64,000 nucleotides of DNA, from positions 186,001 to 250,000 of the forward strand of contig NZ_BMRF01000001.1 in NCBI RefSeq assembly GCF_014648495.1, written 5' to 3'. The position numbers were made by a program, and so were the translations under genes. The first letter of the stretch is position 1. Each line of letters starts with the position of its first letter. Positions 15,967 through 24,970 of this stretch are shown piece by piece. Below the pieces are notes generated by a model that worked only from the letters and a program-made list of their open reading frames with translations, had not been told where the DNA came from and ran no database searches. Origin of the DNA: Actinomadura cremea (GTDB lineage Bacteria > Actinomycetota > Actinomycetes > Streptosporangiales > Streptosporangiaceae).

Positions 15967-17088
15967 ATGACGAGCGAGTACGGCGAGGAGACGCGAGGGC
16001 GGATGCGCCGCGTCAACGTCACCACGATGCTGGCGGCCACCGCGCCCGTGGGGGCGCTGCTGGTGGCGACCGACTCCCGCGCGTGGTGGGAGGCCGTCGT
16101 CCTGGGCCTGGGCGTCGTCGCGGCGGTCGTTGCCATCGCGCGGTGGACGGCCATCGGCACCTCCCGGGTCGTGCTCCCCTGCCTGATCGTCGCCGCGGCG
16201 GTGTGGATCGCCGGAGCGCTCGTCGTGGGCGGCCAGTCGGCGTACTACGGCTTCATGATCGTGGGCGCCGTCTACACGCCGAAGCTGCCGCGCGACCGCG
16301 GCCGGGCCGCCGTCGCGCTCGCCGCGTTCGTCGCCGTGGTGGGCGCGGCGCGGCTCCTGGTCTCATCGCAGAACGCGGCCGACGTCCTGGTCGGCTACGT
16401 CCTCATCCCGGCGGGCGTCACGGTGGTGGTGACCGCCGCCATGTTCGCCGGCCAGTGGTACTACGACGTCCTCGAGGAGCTGGCGGAGTCGCGGGAACGC
16501 GAGGCGGAGCTGGCCGTCGCCCGCGAGCGCGTCCGGTTCGCGGGCGACCTGCACGACATCCAGGGCCACACGCTGCACGTCGTGAAGATGAAGACCGCCC
16601 TCGCCCGCAGGCTGGTGCGCGCCGACGCCGACCGGGCCGAGGAGGAGCTGCGGGAGATCCAGGCCCTGGTCGGCGACACCATCGCGCAGACCAAGGAGCT
16701 CGTGTACGCGCAGCGGCGGCTCAACATCTCCGCGGAGCTGGAGAACGCGAAGAACCTCTTCGAGTCCGCGGGCATCCGGGTGCGCGTCGACCGCGAGGCC
16801 GAGGTGGACGCGCGCGCGGGCGAGCTGCTCGGCCAGGTCCTCCGGGAGACGACGACCAACATCCTGCGGCACGCGGAGGCGGAGCAGGTGCGGATCACCC
16901 TGGCGGAGTCGAGCATCTCCATCGTCAACGACGGCGTGCCGGACGCCCCGGCCGCGGAACTCGGCGGGCTCTCCACCCTCAGGGATCGCGTGGCGGCCGA
17001 GGGCGGCGAGCTTACGGTGGAACAGAAGGACGGGCGTTTCGTGACGGCGGCGGTGCTGCCGCGGGGGCGTTCGGACGGCGACCGCTAG
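15967..17088 (+). CDS. DesK-type sensor histidine kinase
   Basis: The 373-residue protein starts at ATG 15967 behind a G-rich site. Five or six hydrophobic segments fill residues 20-170 without a large extracellular domain, so it probably senses the membrane or a partner protein. The HisKA_3 dimerisation region carries the phosphoacceptor in RFAGDLHDIQGH (His196). The ATPase domain has the N-box ETTTNILRHAEA and the G-box region GGLSTLRDRVAAEGG. The response regulator follows by 18 bp, and an ABC exporter is divergent. Confidence 0.9.
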   Translation: MTSEYGEETRGRMRRVNVTTMLAATAPVGALLVATDSRAWWEAVVLGLGVVAAVVAIARWTAIGTSRVVLPCLIVAAAVWIAGALVVGGQSAYYGFMIVGAVYTPKLPRDRGRAAVALAAFVAVVGAARLLVSSQNAADVLVGYVLIPAGVTVVVTAAMFAGQWYYDVLEELAESREREAELAVARERVRFAGDLHDIQGHTLHVVKMKTALARRLVRADADRAEEELREIQALVGDTIAQTKELVYAQRRLNISAELENAKNLFESAGIRVRVDREAEVDARAGELLGQVLRETTTNILRHAEAEQVRITLAESSISIVNDGVPDAPAAELGGLSTLRDRVAAEGGELTVEQKDGRFVTAAVLPRGRSDGDR

Positions 17089-17106
17089 AACGTGGAAGGA
17101 CGACCG

Positions 17107-17709
17107 ATGACCACTGTGGTGCTCGCCGACGACGAGGCCCTCCTGCGCAAGGCGATGGCCGCGCTGCTCCCGCTGGAGGGCGAGATCACCGTGCTCGCCG
17201 AGGCCGAGGACGGTGACGCCGCCGTGGCGGCCACGCTCCGGCACCGGCCCGACGTGCTCGTCATCGACCTGGAGATGCCCGGGACCGACGGGCTCGGCGC
17301 CGTGTCGGCGATCCGCCGCGAGCATCCGGACCAGGTCGTCCTCATGCTGACCCGCCACGCCAGGCCCGGCGTCCTGCGCAAGGCGCTGAAGCTCGGCGTC
17401 CAGGGCTTCGTGAGCAAGTCCGCGGAACCGGAGCACATCGCCACGGTCGTCAGGACCCTGCACGAGGGCAGGCGGTGGATCGACCCGGACGTCTCCGCGC
17501 TCGCCGTCATGGACGACTGCCCGCTCACCGACCGCGAGGTCGACGTGCTGCGCGCGACGGGCGAGGGCTACTCGGTCGCCGACATCGCCGGGCAGCTCCA
17601 CCTCGCGGAGGGCACGGTGCGCAACTACCTCTCCAACGCGATGCAGAAGACCCAGACCCGGACGCGGCACGACGCGGCGCGCTACGCGCGCGAGCACGAC
17701 TGGCTGTGA
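17107..17709 (+). CDS. NarL/LuxR-type response regulator
   Basis: I prefer ATG 17107 (200 residues), with GGAAGGA upstream, over the in-frame GTG at 17092. The receiver domain has the acidic pair DDE, phosphoacceptor Asp54 (VLVIDLEMPG) and the conserved Lys in FVSKSAEP. The C-terminal LuxR helix-turn-helix is complete (LTDREVDVLRATGEGYSVADIA, then EGTVRNYLSNAMQK). It is partnered with the kinase just upstream and probably regulates the divergent ABC exporter and its own operon. Confidence 0.92.
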   Translation: MTTVVLADDEALLRKAMAALLPLEGEITVLAEAEDGDAAVAATLRHRPDVLVIDLEMPGTDGLGAVSAIRREHPDQVVLMLTRHARPGVLRKALKLGVQGFVSKSAEPEHIATVVRTLHEGRRWIDPDVSALAVMDDCPLTDREVDVLRATGEGYSVADIAGQLHLAEGTVRNYLSNAMQKTQTRTRHDAARYAREHDWL

Positions 17710-17733
17710 CCCGGCGGGAACGCGGCAGCACCC

Positions 17734-18563
17734 CTACGCCTGGCCGCGCCCGCCCCCGCCCCGCGACGACATCGCGTCGGCCTCGCGGGCCATGCGGGCG
17801 ATGTCGTCCTCGGACAGGGCCGATCCGGGCTTCATGAAAATCGACTGCGTCCTGCCGGTGGCCAGGTCCTCGGCCGAGACGTGGAGGTGGCCGTTGGCGT
17901 CGACGTCGAGGGAGACCTCGATATGCGGCGTGTCCAGGCGCTCGGCGGGCAGGCCGGTGCCCCCACGATCTTGCGCAGGCCCGTCCAGCGCCGCCAGGTC
18001 GGGCTCGCCGTGGACGACCCGGTAGGCGAGTTCGTGCGCGGCGCCCGCGCCGAACGGCCCGTGCCCGGTCGCCGCGTACACCAGCAGCCCGCCGAGGGAG
18101 AACACGTCGCTGGGCTGCTCCACCCGCCCGCCCCGGCACTGCTCCGGTGACATGTACGCGGGCGTGCCGATCGGATGCGTCCCGGTCAGCAGGGTCGCGT
18201 CCGAGGTGACCGCCAACCCGAAGTCGATCACCTTGGGGCCGTCCGCGGCCAGCAGCACGTTCGACGGCTTCAGGTCCCGGTGGGTCAGCCCCTCGGCATG
18301 GATCGCCGACAGCGCCTCGGCGAGCGAGGTGGCCAGGTCGAGCGGTTCGCGCGCGGGCAGCGGACCGCCGGCCCGCACCCGGTCGCGCAGCGACGCCCCC
18401 TCGATGCAGGCCCGGCGTACTCGGAACGGATGACCTTCACCGCGACCCGCCGGCCGCCGCGCGAGCGGCCCAGGTAGACCCGGCCCATGCCGCCCTCTCC
18501 GAGCAGGCCCTCGATGCGGAAGTCCGCGCCCGCCCTCGGATCCTCAGGCCCCAGCGGCGGCAA
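17734..18563 (-). pseudogene. Ser/Thr kinase pseudogene fused to an Hsp70 C-terminal fragment
   Basis: The first frame from 18563 encodes a PknB-type N-terminus (FRIEGLLGEGGMGRVYLG, then VAVKVIRSEYAG). Near 18412 the sequence jumps, with a frame change, to EGASLRDRVRAGGPLP, so roughly 50 codons including the end of the N-lobe are lost. The kinase then continues with HRDLKPSNVLLA, KVIDFGLA and GTPAYMSPEQ. After EPDLAALDG (about 17970) it breaks off into TPHIEVSLDVDANGHLHVSA and ALSEDDIARMAREAD, a fragment of the DnaK/Hsp70 substrate-binding domain, ending at 17734. The missing Lys/Glu region and frame change argue against an active kinase. The chimera is more likely a deletion scar than a designed fusion. 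Confidence 0.7.
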
Positions 18564-18596
18564 CGGCCACCTCCCCGCATCGATTCGGGACAGCGA

Positions 18597-18678
18597 CGCG
18601 GAGGGGCCCTCGACCTGGCACGCGCTGGGCGGTGTGCCCGTGGGCGACGCCGTCGACCGCCTCGGCCGCGCCTTCTAG
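18597..18678 (+). pseudogene. Possible GMC oxidoreductase C-terminal fragment
   Basis: A short plus-strand frame ends GPSTWHALGGVPVGDAVDRL, GRAF and a stop. The pattern TWH-LGG-P-G-A-D--GR resembles the C-terminal active-site block of GMC/cholesterol-oxidase-type flavoenzymes (usually TWHPLGG-). Only about 25 codons remain, right beside the broken kinase. The assignment is tentative. Confidence 0.35.
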
Positions 18679-18686
18679 CCCGCCGC

Positions 18687-18717
18687 GCTCCCCGGCGGGC
18701 CCGCCCCGCCGGGGAGC
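18687..18717 (-). terminator. Terminator hairpin
   Basis: GCTCCCCGGCGGG (18687-18699) pairs perfectly with 18705-18717 around a 5-base loop, 38 bp past the stop of the minus-strand response regulator. It probably ends that operon. Confidence 0.6.
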
Positions 18718-18754
18718 CGGGCTCGGCGGCGACGGACGTGACGCCGTCCGGCCC

Positions 18755-19414
18755 TCAGGACACCAGGCCGTGGCGGTAGGCGTAGACCACCGCCTGCACG
18801 CGGTCGCGCAGGTCGAGCTTGGTGAGGATGCGCGACACGTAGGTCTTGACGGTCTCCTGGCTGATCACCAGCCTCCCGGCGATCTCGCTGTTGGACAGGC
18901 CGTCGGCGATGAGCCGCAGCACCTCCAGTTCGCGCGGCGTGAGCGCGGTGTCCTCCGGCGTGGCCTGGACGGGACGGATCCGCGCCGCGTACCGGCCGAC
19001 GAGCTGCCGCGTCACCTCGGGCGCCAGCAGCGCGGCGCCCGTCGCGACGGTGCGGATGCCGTGCAGGAGCTGCGCCGGCGGGGCGTCCTTGAGCAGGAAC
19101 CCGCTCGCCCCCGCGCGCAGCGCCTCGTACACGTACTCGTCCAGGTTGAACGTCGTCACCACGAGCACCTTGACGGGGCGCTCCACCCCGTCGCCCGCGA
19201 GCAGGCGGGTCGCCTCGATGCCGTCGAGCACCGGCATCCGGACGTCCATCACCACCATGTCCGGGTTCAGCTCGCGCGCGAGGTCGACCCCGGCGCGGCC
19301 GTCCCCGCACTCGCCCACGACCTCGAGGTCGGGCTGCGCGTCGATGATCGTCGCGAAGCCGGTGCGGATCAGCGGCTGGTCGTCGCAGACCAGGACCCGG
19401 ACGGGCGCGGTCAC
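18755..19414 (-). CDS. NarL/LuxR-type response regulator
   Basis: The 219-residue protein starts at GTG 19414, overlapping the kinase stop by four bases (GTGA), which indicates translational coupling. The receiver has CDDQ, phosphoacceptor Asp57 (MVVMDVRMPVLDG) and the Lys in FLLKDAPP. The C-terminus is a LuxR helix-turn-helix (LTPRELEVLRLIADGLSNSEIA, then SQETVKTYVSRIL). It works with the kinase encoded directly upstream. No obvious target adjoins the operon. Confidence 0.93.
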   Translation of the reverse strand: MTAPVRVLVCDDQPLIRTGFATIIDAQPDLEVVGECGDGRAGVDLARELNPDMVVMDVRMPVLDGIEATRLLAGDGVERPVKVLVVTTFNLDEYVYEALRAGASGFLLKDAPPAQLLHGIRTVATGAALLAPEVTRQLVGRYAARIRPVQATPEDTALTPRELEVLRLIADGLSNSEIAGRLVISQETVKTYVSRILTKLDLRDRVQAVVYAYRHGLVS

Positions 19415-20565
19415 GACGGGCTCCCCGCGGGGATGCGGGCCCGCACGACGAAGCCGCCGTCCGTCCGCCGGTCCGCGCTGAACTCGCCGCCGAGGGCGTC
19501 GACCCGCTCGCGCAGCCCGACGAGGCCCCGTCCGCTCCCGCCGGGAGACTTCGTCCGCGACCCGCCGCCGTCGTTGCCGACCTCCACGCTGATCTCTCTT
19601 TCGCCGTAGTGCACATGGACCACGGTGTTGCTGCCGTGGGCGTACTTGAGGGCGTTCGTCAGGGCCTCCTGCACGACCCGGTGGGCCGTGAGCTCGGCGC
19701 TGCCGGACGACTCCGCCGGGGTTCCCTCCCTGGTGAACTCCACCGGCTGCCCGGCCCGGCGCGTCTGCTCGACGACCGCGTGCATGTCGCCGGACGACGG
19801 CGCCCTGGCGTCGGTGCCGTGGTCGGGGTTGAGCAGGTCGAGCAGGTGCCGCAGGTCGGTGATGGCCCGGCGGCCGGTGTCGGTGACGGCGCTCAGGGTC
19901 TCGTCGAGGCGGTCGGGCGCGGCGGTCAGGTACCGGGCCGCCTCGGCCTGCACGACCATCGCCGTCACGTGGTGGGTCACGACGTCGTGCAGCTCGCGGG
20001 CGATGCGGGTGCGTTCGGCGAGGCGGGTGGCCTCGGCGAGGCGGATGCGGCGCTCGGCCTCGACGGCGCGGGTGGAGCGCAGCCAGGACCCGATGCACCA
20101 CGGGATGACCGCCGCCACGTAGAACAGCGCGAACCCTTCCGGCCCCTCGGGCGAGCCGAGCCGGTCGAGCCCGACCGCCAGCGGCACGTACGCGGCCGTG
20201 AGGAGGAGCACGGCGGTGCGCCGGCCCCGTTCCAGGTGGGCGCCGGTGCTCATCAGCGCGATGGCCAGCGCGCTGCCCGCGAACGAGTGGTAGACGCGGA
20301 GCTGGTCGATGGCGAAGCCGACCGCCACCAGCGCGATGCTGAGGGCGGGGTAGCGGCGGCGCAGGGCGAGCGGGAGGCACTGGAGGGCGACCGCGACGAC
20401 GGCGAGTTCGTCGTAGGGCCGGGGCGGCAGGTCGCCCACCTGCGTCCCGTGGCCGTGGAAGGCCGGGACGAACGACAGGCCGGCCAGCAGCAGCGCGAGG
20501 GGGAGATCACGGATCGTGACGTCGCACCGCCGCCACACGTCCGGGACGCGCCGGAAGTCGATCAC
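19411..20565 (-). CDS. Sensor histidine kinase (HisKA_3 class)
   Basis: I place the start at GTG 20565 (384 residues), where a hydrophobic protein begins (VIDFRRVPDVW). This overlaps by four bases the stop of a 38-codon leader ORF that carries its own strong ribosome site. Four to five membrane segments fill residues 15-150, followed by a coiled coil, the phosphoacceptor block TRIARELHDVVTHHVTAM and an HATPase domain (QEALTNALKYAHG, GRGLVGLRERVDALGGEF). The response regulator gene overlaps its 3' end. Confidence 0.9.
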   Translation of the reverse strand: MIDFRRVPDVWRRCDVTIRDLPLALLLAGLSFVPAFHGHGTQVGDLPPRPYDELAVVAVALQCLPLALRRRYPALSIALVAVGFAIDQLRVYHSFAGSALAIALMSTGAHLERGRRTAVLLLTAAYVPLAVGLDRLGSPEGPEGFALFYVAAVIPWCIGSWLRSTRAVEAERRIRLAEATRLAERTRIARELHDVVTHHVTAMVVQAEAARYLTAAPDRLDETLSAVTDTGRRAITDLRHLLDLLNPDHGTDARAPSSGDMHAVVEQTRRAGQPVEFTREGTPAESSGSAELTAHRVVQEALTNALKYAHGSNTVVHVHYGEREISVEVGNDGGGSRTKSPGGSGRGLVGLRERVDALGGEFSADRRTDGGFVVRARIPAGSPS

Positions 20566-20678
20566 CGGGAGAGCGTAGCGGTCGCGGCGGCCCGGACGGT
20601 ACGCCGGCGGCGGGAGGCGGCGCCGCCACCGGCGCGGGCGGCGGCCGCGACGGACGCGAGCTGCTTCAACGGTCGCAT
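20562..20678 (-). CDS. 38-residue leader ORF translationally coupled to the histidine kinase
   Basis: ATG 20678 follows a near-perfect AAGGAG at five-base spacing, whereas the kinase has no ribosome site of its own. The frame runs 38 codons (MRPLKQLASVAAAARAGG, then a basic SRRRRTVRAA stretch) and its TGA overlaps the kinase GTG. The peptide is basic and Ala-rich and I recognise no family. Coupling, rather than the peptide itself, may be the function. Alternatively the kinase simply has a longer N-terminus in another frame, which I find less likely. Confidence 0.5.
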   Translation of the reverse strand: MRPLKQLASVAAAARAGGGAASRRRRTVRAAATATLSR

Positions 20679-20847
20679 GACGGCTCCTTCGGGATCTCCG
20701 CGACCGGGGCGTCGCGGGGCACGTCGAAGGTACGGATCCGCAGGCCCCCGGATCATCACCGCGCGGCGGACACTTCGCGGTAGCTCGCACGGGGGACGCC
20801 GCTCGTCCGCGTCGCCCGGCGCCTCCGGCCCGCGCGGACGCGGCGGG

Positions 20848-21645
20848 TCACGCCGGTTTGCGGGCGACGGCGCAGGCTCCCAGGTCGGCGATCTCGTCGG
20901 CGGGCCCCTCCTCGGCGGGGTCCAGGTCGGGCCGCCAGCGGTACGGCTCCACCAGCCCGGGGTCGAGGAGTTCGAAGTCGCCGAACAGGGTGGTGATCTC
21001 GTCCCGGTCGCGCAGGGTGCCCAGGCCCATCGATCCCTGGTAGGCGTCGGCGACCTCCCGCAGCGCGGGGAGCACGTGGCTGATCGTCAGGAAGCTGCCC
21101 GGGACGAGCCGGTCGCGCAGGCGGCCCAGCAGTTCGGCGGGCTTGGGGTCGGGCAGGAAGTGGAACAGCGCCAGCGCGCTGACCGCCACCGGACGGCCGA
21201 AGTCGAGCGTCCGCGCCGCCTGCTCCATGATGCGGTCGATGTCGACGACGTCGGAGTCGATGTAGGCGGTGGCGCCCTCCGGACGGCTCGTCAGCAGCGC
21301 GCGGGCGTGGGCGAGCACGATCGGGTCGTTGTCGACGTACACCACCCGGGACTCGGGGGCCGTGCCCTGGGCGACCTCGTGCAGGTTGGGCGAGGTCGGC
21401 AGTCCGGTGCCGAGGTCGAGGAACTGCCGGACCCCGTACTCGCGCGCGAGCAGCGCGACGGAGCGGGCGAGGAACCTGCGGTTCGCCTGCGCCAGCGGCC
21501 GGAGCTGCGGGCAGATGTTCAGCACCCGCTGGCCGAACTCGCGGTCGGCACCGTAATGGTCCTTGCCGCCGAGGTAGAAGTCGTAGACCCGGGCCGGGTG
21601 GGGCTCGTCGGTCCGCAGATCGACGGAGGGGGGCGTCTCGGTCAT
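20848..21645 (-). CDS. SAM-dependent methyltransferase (DUF574 type)
   Basis: The 265-residue protein starts at ATG 21645. It matches the actinomycete-restricted SAM methyltransferase family formerly called DUF574: HPARVYDFYLGGKDHY at the N-terminus, FLDLGTGLPTSPNLHEVAQ for the SAM site, VVYVDNDPIVLAHARAL, and FHFLPDPKPAELLGRL. The family is greatly expanded in actinomycetes, and its substrates are mostly unknown. The gene appears monocistronic. Confidence 0.9.
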   Translation of the reverse strand: MTETPPSVDLRTDEPHPARVYDFYLGGKDHYGADREFGQRVLNICPQLRPLAQANRRFLARSVALLAREYGVRQFLDLGTGLPTSPNLHEVAQGTAPESRVVYVDNDPIVLAHARALLTSRPEGATAYIDSDVVDIDRIMEQAARTLDFGRPVAVSALALFHFLPDPKPAELLGRLRDRLVPGSFLTISHVLPALREVADAYQGSMGLGTLRDRDEITTLFGDFELLDPGLVEPYRWRPDLDPAEEGPADEIADLGACAVARKPA

Positions 21646-21803
21646 GGAGGTCGCTTCCTTAGGAGGGAGGCCGCTACCCGACCAGCGTAACGATCATGCA
21701 CGCCGTTGGACCCGCCAACACCTCACCGTTCGGCAATCGATCGCGAACCACGGCTCCGCCGCGGGCCCGCCGCCTGCGGATTCGCGCCGCCGAAGGCCGT
21801 CGG

Positions 21804-22655
21804 TCAGCCGGGCAGGCGGACCTTGCGCAGGAAGGCGGGGAGCAGCCACGGGCGGCGGCCCCCGACGACCAGCCGGCCGGCGAGCGCGGCCCGCGCCCTG
21901 CCGACCCGGCCGAAGAGGACGAGGTTGAGCGTCACCGGGTCGAACCGCAGCCTCACGTCGACGTCGCCGGGCGGCTCCTCGACCGTCACCCGTCCGTCCG
22001 TCAGCACCATCGCCGCCGGAGCGGTGTGGCGGGAGCGGAACTCGACCGCGATCCGGCCCTCGCGCTCCGGCCTGTCCCAGTCCAGCAGGCGGCCGTAGCC
22101 GTACCGGGTGACGCCGAGCAGGAACAGCTCGAAGAAGAGCGCCGCGTCCTCCGCCCTGACCTCCCAGCGCGCACCCGTGGCGCGGGCGATGTCGCGCCCG
22201 TGGATCTGCAGCTCGTTGACCATGTGCGCCAGCAGGCCCGCGGCGGGCACCCGGGAGCCGCCGAGCCAGTCGATCGGACGGCCGGGGTCCATGCCCTCGC
22301 TGTGGTGCAGCAGCGCGGCGACGTCGCCGCGCACCCGGTCCGCCAGCGCGCGCGGGTCGCGTTCGGCGAAGTCGCGCAGCGCGACCTCGTTGAAGTCGGC
22401 GACGGTGTCGACGGTCGTGCCGCCGATCACGTCCTCGAGCGCGGGGATCGGCAGCGCGGCGCCGGGGCCCCGCAGCATCGCGGCGTAGGACCCGGAGATC
22501 GCGACGACGTGCGCCGCGGTGTCGGCCACCGTCCAGTCCCGCGTGGCCATGGCCCCCGGCGGAACGGCGAGCAGCAGTTCGGCGAACCGGTCGCCGAGAC
22601 CGGCGACCGCGTCGCGCACGGCGGGCCATTTCGCGACGTAAACATCCGTGGACAT
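21804..22655 (-). CDS. Mycothiol-dependent maleylpyruvate isomerase-family protein
   Basis: I use ATG 22655 (283 residues); an in-frame GTG lies two codons upstream. The N-terminal DinB-like helical bundle carries the metal/mycothiol motif: ATRDWTVADTAAHV, HSEGMDPGRPIDW and HMVNELQIHGRDIA, whose His residues bind zinc. The C-terminal third is an SCP2-like fold (GRVTVEEPPGDVDVRLRFDP). Family members use mycothiol for isomerisation, S-transfer or detoxification. The substrate is not apparent from the neighbours. Confidence 0.85.
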   Translation of the reverse strand: MSTDVYVAKWPAVRDAVAGLGDRFAELLLAVPPGAMATRDWTVADTAAHVVAISGSYAAMLRGPGAALPIPALEDVIGGTTVDTVADFNEVALRDFAERDPRALADRVRGDVAALLHHSEGMDPGRPIDWLGGSRVPAAGLLAHMVNELQIHGRDIARATGARWEVRAEDAALFFELFLLGVTRYGYGRLLDWDRPEREGRIAVEFRSRHTAPAAMVLTDGRVTVEEPPGDVDVRLRFDPVTLNLVLFGRVGRARAALAGRLVVGGRRPWLLPAFLRKVRLPG

Positions 22656-22830
22656 CCGCACGCCTATTCGTCGAGCACCGACTCCGGACTCGATCGTTGT
22701 ACCACCGCCGCCTCCGGCCCTCCTTATCCGTGCGTGCGCACCTGGAGGGCGCGCGAGCGGCCGGCCGGGCGCACGGGGCGACGCACGGCGGGACGGGGCG
22801 GCGCCCGGCCGGACGGCCGCGGAGTCCCGG

Positions 22831-23703
22831 CTACCCGACCAGCGCCGGGGCTAGGCGGCGCCACTCGTCGCGCGGGAAGGCGTTCTGCTCGGACGTGAGC
22901 ACCTGCACGCAGACGTGGTCGGCGCCGGCGGCGCGGTGCTCGTCCACGCGGCGCTTGATCGCCTCCTCGTCGCCCCAGGCGATCAGGGCGTCGAACAGGG
23001 CGTCGCTCACCGATTCCACGTCGTCGGACGAGAAGCCGGAGCGCAGCAGGTTGTTGGCGTAGTTCGGCAGCGAGAGGTAGTTGCGCAGCCAGTCGGTCCC
23101 GATCGCCCGCGCCTCGTCCCGCGTCGAGCACAGGATCACCGTCTGCTCCGGGAGGACGAGCGGGCCCTCCCCCAGCGCCTCGCGGGTGCTCCGGGTGTGC
23201 TCCGGGGGGACGAGGTACGGGTGCACCCCGCGCGTCCGCTCCTTCGCGGTCTGCTGCATCTTCGGGCCGAGCGCGGCGAGCACGCGGCTCTCCGCCGGCA
23301 CCGGCGGCCGCGCCCCGTCCAGACCGTCGAGGAAGGCCGTCATCGCGGCCAGCGGCCTGCGGTACCGGCCGGCCTCCTCGGCGTCCACCAGCGGGGCGTG
23401 GCTCACCCCGATGCCCATCATGAAGCGGTCGCCGTGCGCGGCGGTGAGGGACGCGTGCGCGGCGGCGGCGTCCGCCGGTTCGTGCATCCACAGGTTCAGG
23501 ATGCCGGTCGCGACGACCGTCCGGCGGGTCGCGGCCAGCAGTTCGCCGACCGCGTCGAACAGGGGCCCGCCGACGTCCGGTATCCACTGCGCGGTGTAGC
23601 CGAGTTCCTCGAGTTCGGCGGCCGCCTCGGCCGCCTCGGCGCGGTCGCCGTACCGCAGTTGCTGGCTCCACACCCCGACACCGGACATCTCCACAGCGCT
23701 CAT
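22831..23703 (-). CDS. LLM-class F420-dependent oxidoreductase
   Basis: The 290-residue protein starts at ATG 23703. It has the luciferase-like TIM-barrel pattern of the F420-dependent branch: LEELGYTAQWIPDVGGPLFD, TGILNLWMHEPADAAA, HGDRFMMGIGVSHAPLVD and ALGPKMQQTAKERT. It is soluble. F420 dependence is inferred from the subfamily and fits a mycothiol- and F420-using actinomycete. The physiological substrate is unknown. Confidence 0.88.
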   Translation of the reverse strand: MSAVEMSGVGVWSQQLRYGDRAEAAEAAAELEELGYTAQWIPDVGGPLFDAVGELLAATRRTVVATGILNLWMHEPADAAAAHASLTAAHGDRFMMGIGVSHAPLVDAEEAGRYRRPLAAMTAFLDGLDGARPPVPAESRVLAALGPKMQQTAKERTRGVHPYLVPPEHTRSTREALGEGPLVLPEQTVILCSTRDEARAIGTDWLRNYLSLPNYANNLLRSGFSSDDVESVSDALFDALIAWGDEEAIKRRVDEHRAAGADHVCVQVLTSEQNAFPRDEWRRLAPALVG

Positions 23704-23771
23704 CCCCTTCGGTCGTCCACGTGAAGATCACGCTACTCGCCGGGCCGAGCCGCCGGACGGACGGGCGCGCG

Positions 23772-24302
23772 TCAGCGCGCCACGCGGTACCAGTGCGGGT
23801 ACGCGTCGTCGATCGGCTCCAGCCGGACGCGCGTGCCGCCCGGGTGGTCGAACAGGCGCGTCCCGTCCCCGAGGAGCACCGGGGCCAGGAAGACGAGCAC
23901 CTCGTCGAGGATCCCCGCCTCGATGCACTGCGCGGCGACGTTCGCGCCCAGCAGGTTGACGTACCGGTCCCCCGCGGCGGCCCCGGCCTCGGCGACCGCG
24001 GTCTCGAGGTCGCCGACGAAGGTGACGCCCGGGACGGGCTCCGCCGGGGGCTCGTGGGTGAGGACGAACGTCGGCCCGTCGTACTCGCCGCCGAACGCCC
24101 CCTCCTTGTCGGTGCCCTCGTTCGGGTCGCCGCCGCCGAACGTCCCGTTGCCGGCGAGGATGGCGCCCACCTGCGCGAGCAGCCGCTCGGCCGTCGGGTT
24201 CGGGGGACCGCCCAGGTGCTCGGTCAGCCAGGACATGTCCCCGCCCGGCCCGGCGATGAAGCCGTCGAGCGACATCGTCGCGGAGTACAGCAGCTTAGCC
24301 AC
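23772..24302 (-). CDS. Dihydrofolate reductase-family protein (RibD C-terminal-like)
   Basis: I choose GTG 24302 (176 residues) because AAAGGAA lies five bases upstream and the family N-terminus KLLYSATMSLDGFIAGPGGD follows at once. The fold markers include ILAGNGTFGGGD, TFVLTHEPP, YVNLLGANVAAQCIEAG and LVFLAPVLLGDGTRLF. Such proteins bind NADPH, and many are of unknown substrate. A second member of the family occurs at 35299. The AT-rich start region carries a TATAAG box that could serve either direction. Confidence 0.86.
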   Translation of the reverse strand: MAKLLYSATMSLDGFIAGPGGDMSWLTEHLGGPPNPTAERLLAQVGAILAGNGTFGGGDPNEGTDKEGAFGGEYDGPTFVLTHEPPAEPVPGVTFVGDLETAVAEAGAAAGDRYVNLLGANVAAQCIEAGILDEVLVFLAPVLLGDGTRLFDHPGGTRVRLEPIDDAYPHWYRVAR

Positions 24303-24419
24303 GTTCGTTCCTTTCCTCATGTTCGGAGGGGGAGACCGCACGGACAGCCGAAAATCATCGGAGGGACGACCGGAACACATATAAGAACATAGTCGTTCCT
24401 TTGATATTGGGGTGCCGTC

Positions 24420-24912
24420 GTGACCGATTCCGATGACCTCGACCCCGATGACCTCGACCCCGACGAACCGGTCGGGTGGGAGGCGTGGGAAGTCTCCCAG
24501 TTCGCACCGGCGCCGGACGACGACCGGATCCACTACAGCTTCTTCACCGGCGACCCCCGTGCCGACCACCTGGCCGGGGCCTGGGCTCGCGCCTCCACCC
24601 GCACCGCCTCGCCTCGTTCCGGAACGAGGGCTTCGGCGTGCGCGTCGAGGCGCTCGGGTTCCAGCACGAGCCGGCGCTCGCCGACGCCGGACGCCTGGCC
24701 GACCAGGGCTGGGAACGGGGGCGGGAAGCGAGACGTGGGACCGCCGGCTGCCCGAGACGTCGTGGCTCGCCGAGGAGCGCGACGCCGCCGCCCGCATGCT
24801 GGCCGGGGCGCTGCGCATGCTCGACGTCGACCTGGCGGACCTCACCTACTACGGCACCATCGGCCACCACGGCCATCTGGAGTTCCCGGCCTCGGCGTCC
24901 ACCGAACCGTGA
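24420..24912 (+). pseudogene. Frameshifted acidic hypothetical gene
   Basis: GTG 24420 opens a strongly acidic N-terminus built on a duplicated 15-bp unit (DSDDLDPDDLDPDE), then GWEAWEVSQFAPAPDDDR and YSFFTGDPRADHLAG. The sequence continues sensibly only after two frame changes: RLASFRNEGFGVRVEALGFQ in a second frame and WLAEERDAAARMLAGALRML, DVDLADLTYYG in a third, ending at 24912. Composition is protein-like throughout. No family is recognised. Either the gene is broken or the sequence has two small errors here. Confidence 0.5.
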
Positions 24913-24970
24913 ACCCTCCGGTCGTGAAATTCCGGCTGACGCGTCAGCCGCCGAAGGGACAGGCGACGGC

